Assembly (NCBI GenBank): GCA_965601665.1 | Contig: OZ271833.1 | Location: forward strand, 1,240,001-1,304,000 | Reading direction: 5' to 3' | Length of the DNA: 64,000 nucleotides | Source of the DNA: JANQNX01 sp965601665 | Lineage (GTDB): Bacteria; Pseudomonadota; Gammaproteobacteria; Eutrophobiales; Eutrophobiaceae | Shown here: piece after piece, positions 54,266 through 63,566 of the stretch | Layout of the letters: every line of letters begins with the position of its first letter | Position numbering within the stretch: the stretch's first letter is position 1 | Translations under genes and position numbers: made by a program | Notes under the pieces: generated by a model | Told to the model about the DNA's origin: nothing | What the model saw: the letters and a program-made list of their open reading frames with translations, nothing else | The model's database searches: none

Positions 54266-54676
54266 TTATTGTAGTCGTTGGGTCTTGGCTGCCCTGGCTT
54301 TTTCCAGGTGGGCAATTAGATTGAGTTCTCCACGGCTCAAATCACAGGCCGACATCATTTCGTCCTCGGTAGCACCACGATTCAGCAAGGCCATGGCTTG
54401 TTTATAACCTGAAGAGCAGGGTTCCGCTGTTTCCAGTTTGTCCTGCCGATCGTTCAGATAACGAAATTGATGTTGATAGGCGTGTAATTTCCGGGAAATA
54501 CCGCGACTGCATGAAAGTAGCGCATTGAGTTCCTGGTTTAGTTGTTGTATTTGCCGTTCCTGCATACGGGTCTTCTTGCGTAAACCGAGTGTACTAATTA
54601 GCGCCACCATGGTGACAAACGCTATCATCAAGGGTGACATATTTATTAGCAATTGCAGGTAGCTTGTACTCATCAT
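54266..54676 (-). CDS. DUF2802 protein of the chemotaxis locus
   Basis: A 136-residue protein with one N-terminal transmembrane helix (about 13-32), a Gln/Leu-rich coiled coil (about 38-80) and a C-terminal helix-turn-helix-like segment (ALLNRGATEDEMMSACDLSRGELNLIAHL). It matches DUF2802, which sits beside cheW in Pseudomonas, Vibrio and relatives. Function not established. 122 bases separate it from the small gene upstream, so it may be on the same transcript. Confidence 0.82.
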   Translation of the reverse strand: MMSTSYLQLLINMSPLMIAFVTMVALISTLGLRKKTRMQERQIQQLNQELNALLSCSRGISRKLHAYQHQFRYLNDRQDKLETAEPCSSGYKQAMALLNRGATEDEMMSACDLSRGELNLIAHLEKARAAKTQRLQ

Positions 54677-54798
54677 TCAATACCGTCTGTTTAACTGAAA
54701 AGTTGTTAGTAGATAAATGCGCCATCCATGGCAATCCCTGTTAAGCGCATAAACCTTCCTGTTTATCCGTTTTCTCATCCTGAGAAAAGCCAACCATC

Positions 54799-54960
54799 CT
54801 AGATATATTCGTTAATCTTTCCCTTCTTCGAACTAACATCCTGTTCGTCGGCTTTATCTTCCCTCTCATCTTCGCGCTTTTCCTTTTGCGAAGAATCCTT
54901 ACCCAATGGTCGCACCGGTACGGTACGGTGGAGCGGCCTGATTTTTCCCATTTCAGACAT
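54799..54960 (-). CDS. 53-residue hydrophilic protein between cheW and the DUF2802 gene
   Basis: The frame from the ATG at 54960 to the TAG at 54799 encodes a very hydrophilic protein: MSEMGKIRPLHRTVPVRP, then a Lys/Glu/Asp-rich stretch, ending KINEYI. The start is 12 bases after the cheW stop, so it would be cotranscribed. The Pro/Arg-rich start, the disordered middle and the short hydrophobic end look like a linker peptide that binds partners. I recognise no family. Confidence 0.6.
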   Translation of the reverse strand: MSEMGKIRPLHRTVPVRPLGKDSSQKEKREDEREDKADEQDVSSKKGKINEYI

Positions 54961-54972
54961 TACTTAATCCGT

Positions 54973-55464
54973 CTAAAAGCCACTAACTGCGTCCCATTCC
55001 TGCTCGGTTAGCAGCTTGTTCATATCCACCAGAATCAGGATTTGGTCACCTTCACTGTAAACACCCTGGATATACCTCGAACTATCATTGTCTTCACCAA
55101 GGTTTGGTGATGTCTCAATCTCGGAAGAACGAATATTGACAACCTCTGCCACGCTATCAACAAGAATACCAATGACCTGGTTATCAACTTCTACTATGAC
55201 AATTCGAGATGAATCGTCTGGCTCTTTTGCCATCAGGTTAAATCGTTTACGTGCATCTATCACCGTGACAACATTACCTCTTAGGTTAATGATGCCCATG
55301 ACATAGCTGGGCGCACCCGGTACAGGTGCTATTTCTGTTACGCGCAATACCTCCTGCACTTGCATCACATTGATGCCATACACTTCTTCATCCAGTTTGA
55401 AAGAGACCCATTGAATCAATTCGTCTGACTGACTGGCATTCAGGTCTGTTTTTGTTACTGTCAT
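54973..55464 (-). CDS. cheW: chemotaxis coupling protein CheW
   Basis: The scaffold linking chemoreceptors to CheA. The 163-residue protein has a single CheW domain (QWVSFKLDEEVYGINVMQVQEV, then VMGIINLRGNVVTVIDARKRF and VGILVDSVAEVVNI). AGAGGA precedes the ATG. It is separated from parP by 517 bases that hold no recognised gene. Together with ParP it is one of two CheW-domain proteins of this operon. Confidence 0.94.
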   Translation of the reverse strand: MTVTKTDLNASQSDELIQWVSFKLDEEVYGINVMQVQEVLRVTEIAPVPGAPSYVMGIINLRGNVVTVIDARKRFNLMAKEPDDSSRIVIVEVDNQVIGILVDSVAEVVNIRSSEIETSPNLGEDNDSSRYIQGVYSEGDQILILVDMNKLLTEQEWDAVSGF

Positions 55465-55981
55465 AGTTCAATCCTCTATCCCGGCCTGGTTTGTCAATTT
55501 ATTGTCTAAAGACATTGTTATCTCTGTTAATGCATGCACCATGCCAATTTCAATATTTGACGCAGTTCGCGGATATGTACACGACGCTGCATATAGCAGA
55601 CCACATGCCATATGATGGCCAGCCGTACAGCTCGCGGCACGCGCTCATAAGTCACTGAAAATAAAAATGAAATATCATTAGCTGGACGCTGCAAGGCACT
55701 TCGGCACGTTTTGTTCGACGCGGAATGAGTGTCTCGGGAAGCATCGATAATAACGCCGCTTACGTCGGTAGCAGGTAGTGTTTGTTCGGCTGTGACGGCC
55801 GCGGTAATGATTTTCCTCCTTGCACTGACACTATTTGCCACCAGGATTGCTGTCTTCGTTTAGCTGATGTCACTACCACTTTTGTTCATGCTTGCCAGGG
55901 CTTGTTACTATCAACCGATCACTATCGTCAATGTACCTGTGTCGTCCGAGGCCAGGATTGAGGTTAGGGAGATAATGCCGA
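55465..55981 (-). other. 517-base gap in the chemotaxis operon, one uncertain ORF
   Basis: Between parP and cheW I see no known gene. A frame at 55527-55841 (GTG start) could encode 104 residues, the second half Arg-rich and helical (RRVHIRELRQILKL), with no recognised family. A strong AAGGAGGA (55814-55821 on the minus strand) lies inside this frame, six bases before an in-frame ATT. A 15-codon frame (55468-55515) ends just before cheW. The gap could be a decayed gene or a leader. Confidence 0.35.
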
Positions 55982-56650
55982 TTATGCGTCGGCAGAGATA
56001 AGCAGAGACAATGACTTTGCCAATTCGGTGATTCGGTCAATATCCAGCAAGGGACATAACCTTGTGGCGATAATGCCACTATAAAAGCAATTAGTTGAAC
56101 TGGAAGTATTCCAGCGTATGTTGCCAGAGGGTATATTTTCTATAGCGCCTATTTCATTGCACGCAATAGCATAGTTCGTTCCGTCTATAACAATGGCATA
56201 CTTAATCATGTCCTCTCGATCATTATCAATACAATCGGAACTAACCTGATTGTTGGTATTCATTAGTGTTAACAGATCGATGACAGGTATTGAACGATTG
56301 CGAAATTTGAACATTCCCTTAATAGCTTCAGGAAGAAGTGGCAATCGAGTCAAACTCCTGTTTAGCTTTTCCAACGATGCTATTTTCGTTGCTGGCAGCA
56401 TGAAGGATGTGTCATCTACCGTAAAATAAAGGCAGTCAAGATTATTCCGGGTGGTCTCTGAATGATTAGCGTCGGGCTCTAACGATGCAGGCTGCAAAGG
56501 TGTTTTTTCAAACTCTGTTTCGACAAGGTCTATTGCCCTGTCAGCCTGCTCCGCTTCCTTGCTTTCCCCATCGACAGTTAACAGGCCCTCAATATACAGG
56601 CCGAGATCTATCTGCGCGTCGGTAACCGGCTTTTCCCTGTAGGGTGTCAT
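55982..56650 (-). CDS. parP: ParP-like CheW-domain protein
   Basis: A 222-residue protein with an acidic N-terminal region (residues 1-80) and a C-terminal CheW-like domain (YFTVDDTSFMLPATKIASLEKL, then GMFKFRNRSIPVIDLL). In Vibrio, ParP binds CheA and ParC and holds arrays at the cell pole; its CheW-like part is called the AIF domain. The assignment rests on the order cheB-parC-parP-cheW and on the ATGA overlap with parC. Confidence 0.85.
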   Translation of the reverse strand: MTPYREKPVTDAQIDLGLYIEGLLTVDGESKEAEQADRAIDLVETEFEKTPLQPASLEPDANHSETTRNNLDCLYFTVDDTSFMLPATKIASLEKLNRSLTRLPLLPEAIKGMFKFRNRSIPVIDLLTLMNTNNQVSSDCIDNDREDMIKYAIVIDGTNYAIACNEIGAIENIPSGNIRWNTSSSTNCFYSGIIATRLCPLLDIDRITELAKSLSLLISADA

Positions 56651-57462
56651 GCTATCTGATCGAACACCAGTTCACGGGATTCAGTTGCCAGGCCTGACAC
56701 TGGCAGCAAGTGGGCAAGAAGTTGTCGGTATGCCTTTACACCCCTGGTGGACTTAAACAAGTATGACGCAGGTTTCCCCCTGACACTTGCCTCCCTCAAC
56801 CTCGTATCAACGGGTATAAACCCGCTCCAGAGTTGTTCCCGGTAGGTATGCTGCAAGTGCTGCAGGCTCTCCATCGCCGCCCGGGTGCGGCGATCAAACA
56901 TGGTCGGTACAACAATGAAATCCAGTATCTCTTTCCTCGATATATTGATCATTTGCAGTGTATTCAGGATTCGCTCCAGTCCCTTTATCGCGAGAAATTC
57001 TGTTTGCACAGGAATTATCAGCTTTTCACATGCTGCCAGCGCATTGATCATCAGGATGCCAAGCGTCGGCGGACAATCAATTAAAACATGATCATAGTGG
57101 CTCTTATATGGCTGTATAGCGTCCTTGATAATGAGCCCCATACCTCTGGTCATGCCGGCCTGTCGATCCAATGAAACCAGCGATGTACTTGCTGGCAGCA
57201 GATCCATGTGCTCGATACCTGTTTTGCATAACATGGCTGCCAATGGTGTACGTCGTTGCTGTATCTTTTTCTGGAATAACGAGTAGACGCTTTCTTCAAG
57301 TTCGTCGGGGTTATAGGAAAAGTAGCTGGTCAATGAGCCATGCGGGTCAAGATCAATCAGCAACACACGTTTGCCCTGCTCGGTTAATAAGCCTGCCAGC
57401 GTTACCGTTGTTGTGGTTTTACCAACCCCGCCCTTCTGGTTAGCAATCGTCCAGACTTTCAT
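56647..57462 (-). CDS. parC: ParC, ParA-family ATPase for polar chemotaxis arrays
   Basis: A deviant-Walker ATPase of 271 residues. Walker A KGGVGKTTTTVTLAG, the DLDPHGSLT switch and the VLIDCPPTLGILMINAL motif are present. I choose the ATG at 57462, which has GAGAGG eight bases upstream and starts MKVWTIANQKGG as ParA proteins do; the frame to 57507 would add 15 residues. The name ParC here refers to the Vibrio chemotaxis protein, not the topoisomerase subunit. No ParB is nearby. Confidence 0.9.
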   Translation of the reverse strand: MKVWTIANQKGGVGKTTTTVTLAGLLTEQGKRVLLIDLDPHGSLTSYFSYNPDELEESVYSLFQKKIQQRRTPLAAMLCKTGIEHMDLLPASTSLVSLDRQAGMTRGMGLIIKDAIQPYKSHYDHVLIDCPPTLGILMINALAACEKLIIPVQTEFLAIKGLERILNTLQMINISRKEILDFIVVPTMFDRRTRAAMESLQHLQHTYREQLWSGFIPVDTRLREASVRGKPASYLFKSTRGVKAYRQLLAHLLPVSGLATESRELVFDQIA

Positions 57463-57585
57463 ATATAACCTCTCAATCACACATAGGGTAACCACATAAA
57501 GTGGCAAACATAGTGTGAGAAATGCAACGATTATGCCAGATTTTACATTTGGCCAGTCATCAGCAACGTCGGCTGCGACAGGGTA

Positions 57586-58617
57586 CTAGTGGCGGGAGAG
57601 AGAGAGTCCGATTTCGTCGACCGACATGATCTTGTCGGCAAGTTGTTCCTTTACGACCGCTTGTGGCATGCCGTATACCACGCAGGATGCCTCGTCCTGG
57701 GCCCAGACAGTTGCGCCTTTTTCGCGTAAGGCGCGCGAGCCCTGACAACCGTCGCTACCCATGCCGGTTAGCACAATGGCAAGCACGCGACCACTGTATT
57801 CATTGGCAATTGAAGCAAAAGTAATATCAACAGAGGGCTTATACGTAATAACAGCTGGTTCATCATTAACGATGATTCGATATTGGCGGCCTTCGCGCTT
57901 TAGCCGCATCTGTCGTCCGCCCGGGGCAATATATGCCTTACCCGGCGCCAGCATATCCCCGTCTGCGGCTTCTTTCACATTAACCTTGCAGATCTTGTCA
58001 AGTCGATCAGCAAAGGCACCGGTGAAGCTGGACGGCATATGCTGTGTCAATAAGATTGGTAGTGGAAAGTTAGCTGGCAGGGTTTTGAGCACTTTTTCAA
58101 TCGCAATCGGACCACCGGTTGAGGCGCCAATTGCGACGAGTTGATAACCACTGCTGGTTGCTCTTGCCACGGATTTTATTGCTGGAGGAACAGCAATATT
58201 TTGTGACAGGCGTGAACCACTGTTTTTTGCCAGTGACACCACTCTTTCGCATAATTTTTTTACTGCTTCCGATCTTTCCTGCGCAATTTCCTCAAACTTC
58301 TTTGGTAGAAAGTCAGATGCACCAGCATCCAGCGCTTCAAATGTTGCGGTAGCACCTTCATGGGTTAGTGAGGAAAACATCAGTATTGGAACCTGTTTGT
58401 CTTTAGCACGAATCTGACGTACAGCCTCTATCCCGTTAAGACGGGGCATTTCAATATCCATGGTAATCAGATCGGGTTTCAGCTGCGCGAACATTGCCAA
58501 TGCTTCCTGACCATCATTCGCCTGACCAATGACTTCAAGGTCAGGGTGTGAAGATAAAAACTCGGTAATTCGACGACGAAAAAAACTTGAATCATCAACT
58601 ACAAGTACCTTTATCAT
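57586..58617 (-). CDS. cheB: chemotaxis response regulator and methylesterase CheB
   Basis: Removes methyl groups from, and deamidates, chemoreceptors. The receiver domain (residues 1-120) has the phospho-acceptor Asp54 (ITMDIEMP). The methylesterase domain (about 155-343) has the Ser-His-Asp triad in GASTGGP, LTQHMPSSF and GMGSDG. At 343 residues it is full length. The partner methyltransferase CheR is not in the window. Confidence 0.95.
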   Translation of the reverse strand: MIKVLVVDDSSFFRRRITEFLSSHPDLEVIGQANDGQEALAMFAQLKPDLITMDIEMPRLNGIEAVRQIRAKDKQVPILMFSSLTHEGATATFEALDAGASDFLPKKFEEIAQERSEAVKKLCERVVSLAKNSGSRLSQNIAVPPAIKSVARATSSGYQLVAIGASTGGPIAIEKVLKTLPANFPLPILLTQHMPSSFTGAFADRLDKICKVNVKEAADGDMLAPGKAYIAPGGRQMRLKREGRQYRIIVNDEPAVITYKPSVDITFASIANEYSGRVLAIVLTGMGSDGCQGSRALREKGATVWAQDEASCVVYGMPQAVVKEQLADKIMSVDEIGLSLSRH

Positions 58618-58641
58618 AATAAGGTGTTCCTTTGCTGGCAG

Positions 58642-60720
58642 TTAAAAGTTACTTGCCCGACCCTGAATAAGATCTGGCAAATCCACTATTAGGGCAATTT
58701 TGCCGTTACCGGTTATCGTTGCGCCAGCAAGGCCTCGCGTACCCTGTAACATGGCTCCGAGAGGTTTGATAACAACCTCTTCGCGACCAAGCAACTTATC
58801 GACAAGTAAGCCAACATGGCTGGTCCCAATTGAAACAATCACTACATGGGCGGCACTGCCTTCGTAATTATTTCCTGAATTGTGTAGCAGACCGTTAAGG
58901 TAAAACAAAGGTATTGGTTTGCCCCTGACGATCATCACCGGTTTTCCGTCAACTTTATTAATGCGATTATTATCGAGCTCAATTATTTCGTTTACATTCA
59001 CCAGAGGCAGGGCGAAAGTCTGGTCTGCGTCACCGAGTCTCACCATTAACGTTGGCATGATTGCCAGCGTTAATGGCAGTTTGATAGACATCGTTGTTCC
59101 CTTACCCCTGGCAGAGTCTATATCAACCATGCCGTTTAACTGATTGATACGTGTTTTCACGACATCCATACCAACGCCGCGACCGGAAATATCAGAGATC
59201 TCCTGCTTGGTAGAGAAGCCAGGGAGAAATATAAGGTTATATACTTCCTTATCGCTCAAACGTGATATCGCTTCTTCATCCATCAAGCCTTTTTCTACTA
59301 CCTTGTTGCGTAATACATTGGCATCAATTCCAGCACCGTCGTCCTGGATCGTTAACAGGATATGATCACCCTCCTGCTCTGCCGACAGCACCACCGTGCC
59401 CTGTCTGGGCTTACCCGCCGCTTCGCGCACATCGGGCATCTCGATGCCGTGATCGACTGAATTTCTTACCAGGTGAACCAGTGGATCTGAAAGTGCTTCA
59501 ACCAGATTTTTGTCAAGGTCAGTATCTTCACCAATCATTTCCAGCGCCACTTCCTTGTTGAGGCTGCGCGCGAGATCCCTGACTACTCGCGGAAAACGAC
59601 CAAACACTTTCTTGATTGGTTGCATTCGCGTTTTCATGACATAGGTTTGTAAATCTGCCGTCACTACATCCAGATTACTGACTGTTTTACTCATTTCATC
59701 GTGTCCAATCTCTGCTTCGAGATTAGACAATCTGTTCCTGACCAATACGAGTTCACCAACCATATTCATTATCCGGTCGAGTGTGGAGGTCTCAACACGT
59801 ACCGTTGTCTCGGCCTTTGGCGCCTGTGTTTTTGCAGCCGGTTTGTCTTTTGGTTTCGACGTTTGCGCTTTCTCAGTCGGCTTTAACTCTACAACCTTTT
59901 CATCAGCAGGTTGTTCGGTTTTCTTATCTGCCTGTTGATCGGCTGATGCCTTTTCCTTGAATGCGCCTTCCTGTTTTTCCTGTAGCTCGTCAAGCAATGC
60001 TTCGAACTCATCGTCTGTAATGTCATCACTTCCTGCATTGCTATGGACGCTGGTTTCCTGATTGTCCAACGCTGGCGTGGCAGTCGCTGGTTGTTGGTCT
60101 ACTGCTGGCAAGCCACCATGGTTGCCTTTGCCATGTAACTCATCCAGCAGTTCCTCGAATTCATCTTCTGTGATCTCATCGATACTTCTCGCCGATGGGC
60201 CCTCTTCCGCTGTGGCAGTTGCATCAGACGTATCCTGGCTGGATTGATCTTCGGCGACAGCTTCGCCTGGCGTGGCCTCCACTTCCGGCTCCACGGTATC
60301 GTTTTCAGGCTGCGCAGAAGTGTCTGCGTCAGCTGGAGTCGAATAAGTATTCAGCCGGGAAATCAAACCTGTATCGGCTGGCACCGGGTCTTCACCACGC
60401 TTGATTTCTTCAAACATGCCATTTACGACATCAAGTACTTCAAGTACAACATCCATGAGTTCCGCATCGACGGAACGCTGACCCTGACGTAAAACGTCGA
60501 ACACGTTTTCAGCCGTGTGACAAACGTCTACCAGCGGTTCGATACTTAAAAAACCAGCGCCGCCTTTTATGGTGTGAAAACTCCTGAACACTGCGTTAAG
60601 TAAGTCAGTGTCTTCCGGGTTGGACTCAAGCTCGACTGTTTGTTCGTTTAACAATTCCAGGATTTCACCTGCCTCAAGCAGAAAGTCCTGCATGATTTCA
60701 TCATTTAAGTCTATAGCCAT
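58642..60720 (-). CDS. cheA: chemotaxis histidine kinase CheA
   Basis: A 692-residue kinase. The Hpt domain carries His49 (FRSFHTIKGGAGFLS). The region about 130-305 is acidic and low-complexity and contains two copies of an ITxDEFExLLDEL motif instead of an obvious P2 domain. The dimerisation helices (about 310-370), the ATPase domain (VHLVRNSVDHGIE, DDGAGI, GRGVGMDVV) and a C-terminal CheW-like domain (about 555-690) follow. The two motifs lie where Vibrio CheA carries the ParP-interacting LID region. Confidence 0.95.
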   Translation of the reverse strand: MAIDLNDEIMQDFLLEAGEILELLNEQTVELESNPEDTDLLNAVFRSFHTIKGGAGFLSIEPLVDVCHTAENVFDVLRQGQRSVDAELMDVVLEVLDVVNGMFEEIKRGEDPVPADTGLISRLNTYSTPADADTSAQPENDTVEPEVEATPGEAVAEDQSSQDTSDATATAEEGPSARSIDEITEDEFEELLDELHGKGNHGGLPAVDQQPATATPALDNQETSVHSNAGSDDITDDEFEALLDELQEKQEGAFKEKASADQQADKKTEQPADEKVVELKPTEKAQTSKPKDKPAAKTQAPKAETTVRVETSTLDRIMNMVGELVLVRNRLSNLEAEIGHDEMSKTVSNLDVVTADLQTYVMKTRMQPIKKVFGRFPRVVRDLARSLNKEVALEMIGEDTDLDKNLVEALSDPLVHLVRNSVDHGIEMPDVREAAGKPRQGTVVLSAEQEGDHILLTIQDDGAGIDANVLRNKVVEKGLMDEEAISRLSDKEVYNLIFLPGFSTKQEISDISGRGVGMDVVKTRINQLNGMVDIDSARGKGTTMSIKLPLTLAIMPTLMVRLGDADQTFALPLVNVNEIIELDNNRINKVDGKPVMIVRGKPIPLFYLNGLLHNSGNNYEGSAAHVVIVSIGTSHVGLLVDKLLGREEVVIKPLGAMLQGTRGLAGATITGNGKIALIVDLPDLIQGRASNF

Positions 60721-60758
60721 ATAGTAAGTCCGTATTTACATGCTCCCTGGATCAACAC

Positions 60759-61499
60759 TCAAAATCCCAGACTTGATAACAGGTCGTCGACTTCATCCTG
60801 CCCTGACATGACATCCGGGTTGTCTTCCGCATTGATTTGTGGTCCTTCAGCTTCGATACCATTCTTTTTCTCAACCAATTCCTGTGCACGACTGGTGCGT
60901 TTAATTACACCCACCAGGCTTTCTTCCATATCCTGTACCAGCGTAATAACCTGACGAATTATTTGACCTGTCAGGTCCTGAAAGTCCTGCGCCATCACGA
61001 TATCGGACAAGCCCTTGTTTAGCAGTTCGGCATCTTCAACCACCACGGACAGGAACGCTTCAATTTGCCTGCTCATCTCCTTGAATTCACTTATATCCAT
61101 TTCACGACGCGTAAAACGACTCCAGTCTTCATGCATTTTCTTGCCGTTAGCCGCAAGTTCTGTCGCAATAGGCAAGGCTTGTTCAACGGCATTGAGGGTT
61201 TTATGCGCTGACTGCTCTGTTTTCTCAATAACATAATTCAGGCGTTCACGCGCATCAGGGATCCTTGATTCGGCAAGTTCAGAAATGCGTGAATCATCCC
61301 TGAAAGTATGCATGGCATCGTGCAATTGCCGGGTTATTTTTCCAATCTCCTGAAACAACTTTGATTCATGTTGTTCAACAAGACTGCTGATTAATCGCTC
61401 TGATTCAGATGCATCACCTTTCTCAAGGCTATCAACAAGCGACCTTGCCAGGGAAAGTCGCATATCGACTGGTTGTTGTAATTCTGCGGTATCAGTCAT
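60759..61499 (-). CDS. cheZ: CheY-P phosphatase CheZ
   Basis: A 246-residue mostly helical protein that removes phosphate from CheY. The catalytic region DIVMAQDFQDLTGQIIRQV holds the Asp and Gln used in the reaction. The last residues (DEVDDLLSSLGF) form the CheY-binding peptide. It sits between cheA and cheY, the usual order in Pseudomonas and Vibrio. Confidence 0.94.
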   Translation of the reverse strand: MTDTAELQQPVDMRLSLARSLVDSLEKGDASESERLISSLVEQHESKLFQEIGKITRQLHDAMHTFRDDSRISELAESRIPDARERLNYVIEKTEQSAHKTLNAVEQALPIATELAANGKKMHEDWSRFTRREMDISEFKEMSRQIEAFLSVVVEDAELLNKGLSDIVMAQDFQDLTGQIIRQVITLVQDMEESLVGVIKRTSRAQELVEKKNGIEAEGPQINAEDNPDVMSGQDEVDDLLSSLGF

Positions 61500-61512
61500 T
61501 TAACTACCCCCG

Positions 61513-61902
61513 TTATGCAGCTTCAATTCGTTCAAATATCTTGTCGATCTTTTCCTTAAGTGTTGCGGCAGTGAATGGCTTGACGACATAGCCGTTTACA
61601 CCGGCCTGGGCTGCCTCAACAATTTGATCACGCTTGGATTCCGCTGTGACCATCAACACTGGCATGGATGCGAGGTTAGGATCGGAGCGAACAGCTTTCA
61701 GCAAATCAATACCCTGCATACCGGGCATGTTCCAGTCTGTCACAAGAAAATCGAATTTCCCTGTCTGTAGCATCGGTAATGCGGTGGTGCCATCATCAGC
61801 TTCGCTGGTATTTGTATAACCTAGGTCACGCAACAGGTTCTTGATAATTCTCCTCATCGTAGAAAAATCATCCACGATCAGAATGTTCATGTTCTTATCC
61901 AC
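61513..61902 (-). CDS. cheY: chemotaxis response regulator CheY
   Basis: A single receiver domain of 129 residues that controls flagellar rotation. The phospho-acceptor Asp56 lies in LVTDWNMPGM, with the acidic pair in IVDDFS and Lys in VVKPF. The start is a GTG at 61902, supported by GGAGG seven bases upstream; the ATG at 61890 is too far from it. It lies between cheZ and fliA. Confidence 0.95.
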   Translation of the reverse strand: MDKNMNILIVDDFSTMRRIIKNLLRDLGYTNTSEADDGTTALPMLQTGKFDFLVTDWNMPGMQGIDLLKAVRSDPNLASMPVLMVTAESKRDQIVEAAQAGVNGYVVKPFTAATLKEKIDKIFERIEAA

Positions 61903-61954
61903 AATATGCCTCCAGCTTTACATTCCTTAACAATTGTTACGCGTTTTTACTTAC

Positions 61955-62713
61955 CTAAAAATCGTCGATGTTTTCTATATCCATCAGACGTTGAACTTCC
62001 GCCTTTATCCTGATCATTGCCTGCGAATGAATCTGACAAACTCTTGATTCACTTACGCCAAGCACTTCGCCGGTCTCGCGAAGGTTCAGTTCCTCGTCAT
62101 AGTAAAGTGACATTACCAGTCGTTCTCTCTCCGGCAGACCGGCAATCACCTTCGCAAGTACTTCTTTCAAGTTTTGCGCTTCCAGGCTCTCATAAGGTCC
62201 AACTATTGCTGAACCGGAACCTTCTGCTATATCCGCATCCTTGCTCAGGATATTCTCAAAACTTACAATTTGATGACTGCTCGCATCCTGTAATACCTGG
62301 TGATAATCATCCAATTCCATACCTAACCGTTCTGCTACTTCTGTATCTCGCGCATCACGTCCCTGTTCTGATTCAATCGCGCGCATAGCTGAAGTAATTT
62401 CCCTTACTTTTCTATGCAACGATCTGGGTGTCCAGTCACCCTTCCTGATCTCATCCAGCATTGAGCCACGTATACGTATACCGGCATAGGTTTCGAAACT
62501 GGCACCCTGCGATGCATCGTAATTTTTCGCCGCCTCAAGCAAGCCGATCATGCCTGACTGGATCAGATCTTCTACCTGCACACAGGCAGGCAAGCGACTA
62601 ATCAAATGGTAGGCAATCCTCTTCACCAGCGATGCATGTTCATGTACCAGCTGGTCCTGGGATAACTTGCTGACATCACTTCCCTGTTTATAAGCTGCAA
62701 CAACACCATTCAT
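61955..62713 (-). CDS. fliA: flagellar sigma factor FliA (sigma-28)
   Basis: Directs RNA polymerase to late flagellar and chemotaxis promoters. The 252-residue protein has region 2 (LVKRIAYHLISRLPACVQVEDLIQSGMIGLLEA, read in parts), region 3 (IRIRGSMLDEIRKGDW) and region 4 (LNLRETGEVLGVSESRVCQIHSQA) typical of sigma-28. The ATG overlaps the flhG stop in an ATGA junction. Confidence 0.96.
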   Translation of the reverse strand: MNGVVAAYKQGSDVSKLSQDQLVHEHASLVKRIAYHLISRLPACVQVEDLIQSGMIGLLEAAKNYDASQGASFETYAGIRIRGSMLDEIRKGDWTPRSLHRKVREITSAMRAIESEQGRDARDTEVAERLGMELDDYHQVLQDASSHQIVSFENILSKDADIAEGSGSAIVGPYESLEAQNLKEVLAKVIAGLPERERLVMSLYYDEELNLRETGEVLGVSESRVCQIHSQAMIRIKAEVQRLMDIENIDDF

Positions 62714-63558
62714 GATATCGCCCTCGTTGCCTGTGGCGCTTGAGAGCCCAGCATTTGTTCAGCAAAAAAAGTCAGTCTTCCAGTTGATTTAACCGCCTTC
62801 TTATTGGTATCGGCTTCAAACGCCATTTTCTTGAATGTTTTTGTTGCTTTTGCGTGCGGATAGGCAAGAAAAAAGGCCTGGCGTTTCCTCGCAGCCTGCT
62901 GGATACAGGTATCTTCCGGAATAATTGCGTTTAGCTTCAGCACCACATCAAGGTATTTATCTGTGACATCGCAGAGTCGCTCAAACAACAGGCAGCCCTC
63001 GGCCTCTGTCTTCACTTTGTTAATGACGATACTGAAACGCGTTAACCGGTGTTCCTTATTCAGGGTTTTTACCAGGGCATAGGCATCGGCAATCGAAGCC
63101 GGGTCGTTACAAACGACAACCAGTATTTCCTGTGCCGCACTACAGAAACGCACCACGCTATCTGCGATACCTGCCGCCGTATCCACGACCAGAAAATCAG
63201 TGTCATTGACGATTTCGTCAAACGCATGAATCAAGCCAACATGCTGGGCAGGATTTAACTGACTCATCATCTTGATACCTGATGCAGCCGGTATAATTCT
63301 GACACCTCCAGGACCCTGGATAAGGATATCCCGTAAGGAACAATCGCCCTCAATCACGTGTGACAGGTTGCGCAGTGGCTTGAGGTTCAGTAAAACATCG
63401 ATATTGGCAAGACCGAGATCAGCGTCCATCAACGTAACTGCTTTATCCCTTGCAGCTAAAGCCATGGCCAGGTTAATGGCAACACTGGTCTTACCAACCC
63501 CACCCTTACCACTGGCAACCGCCAGCACCTGGGTCATATTTTTTTGTTCTGAGTACAT
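62710..63558 (-). CDS. flhG: flagellar number regulator FlhG (FleN, MinD-like ATPase)
   Basis: A MinD-family ATPase that limits the number of polar flagella. Walker A SGKGGVGKTSVAINLA, VTLMDADLGLANIDVLL and VVDTAAGIADSV match FlhG/FleN. At 282 residues it is full length. It lies 8 bases after flhF and overlaps fliA by 4 bases. It has the usual role of counteracting FlhF and restraining FleQ in polar flagellates. Confidence 0.95.
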   Translation of the reverse strand: MYSEQKNMTQVLAVASGKGGVGKTSVAINLAMALAARDKAVTLMDADLGLANIDVLLNLKPLRNLSHVIEGDCSLRDILIQGPGGVRIIPAASGIKMMSQLNPAQHVGLIHAFDEIVNDTDFLVVDTAAGIADSVVRFCSAAQEILVVVCNDPASIADAYALVKTLNKEHRLTRFSIVINKVKTEAEGCLLFERLCDVTDKYLDVVLKLNAIIPEDTCIQQAARKRQAFFLAYPHAKATKTFKKMAFEADTNKKAVKSTGRLTFFAEQMLGSQAPQATRAIS

Positions 63559-63566
63559 ATACTCCC

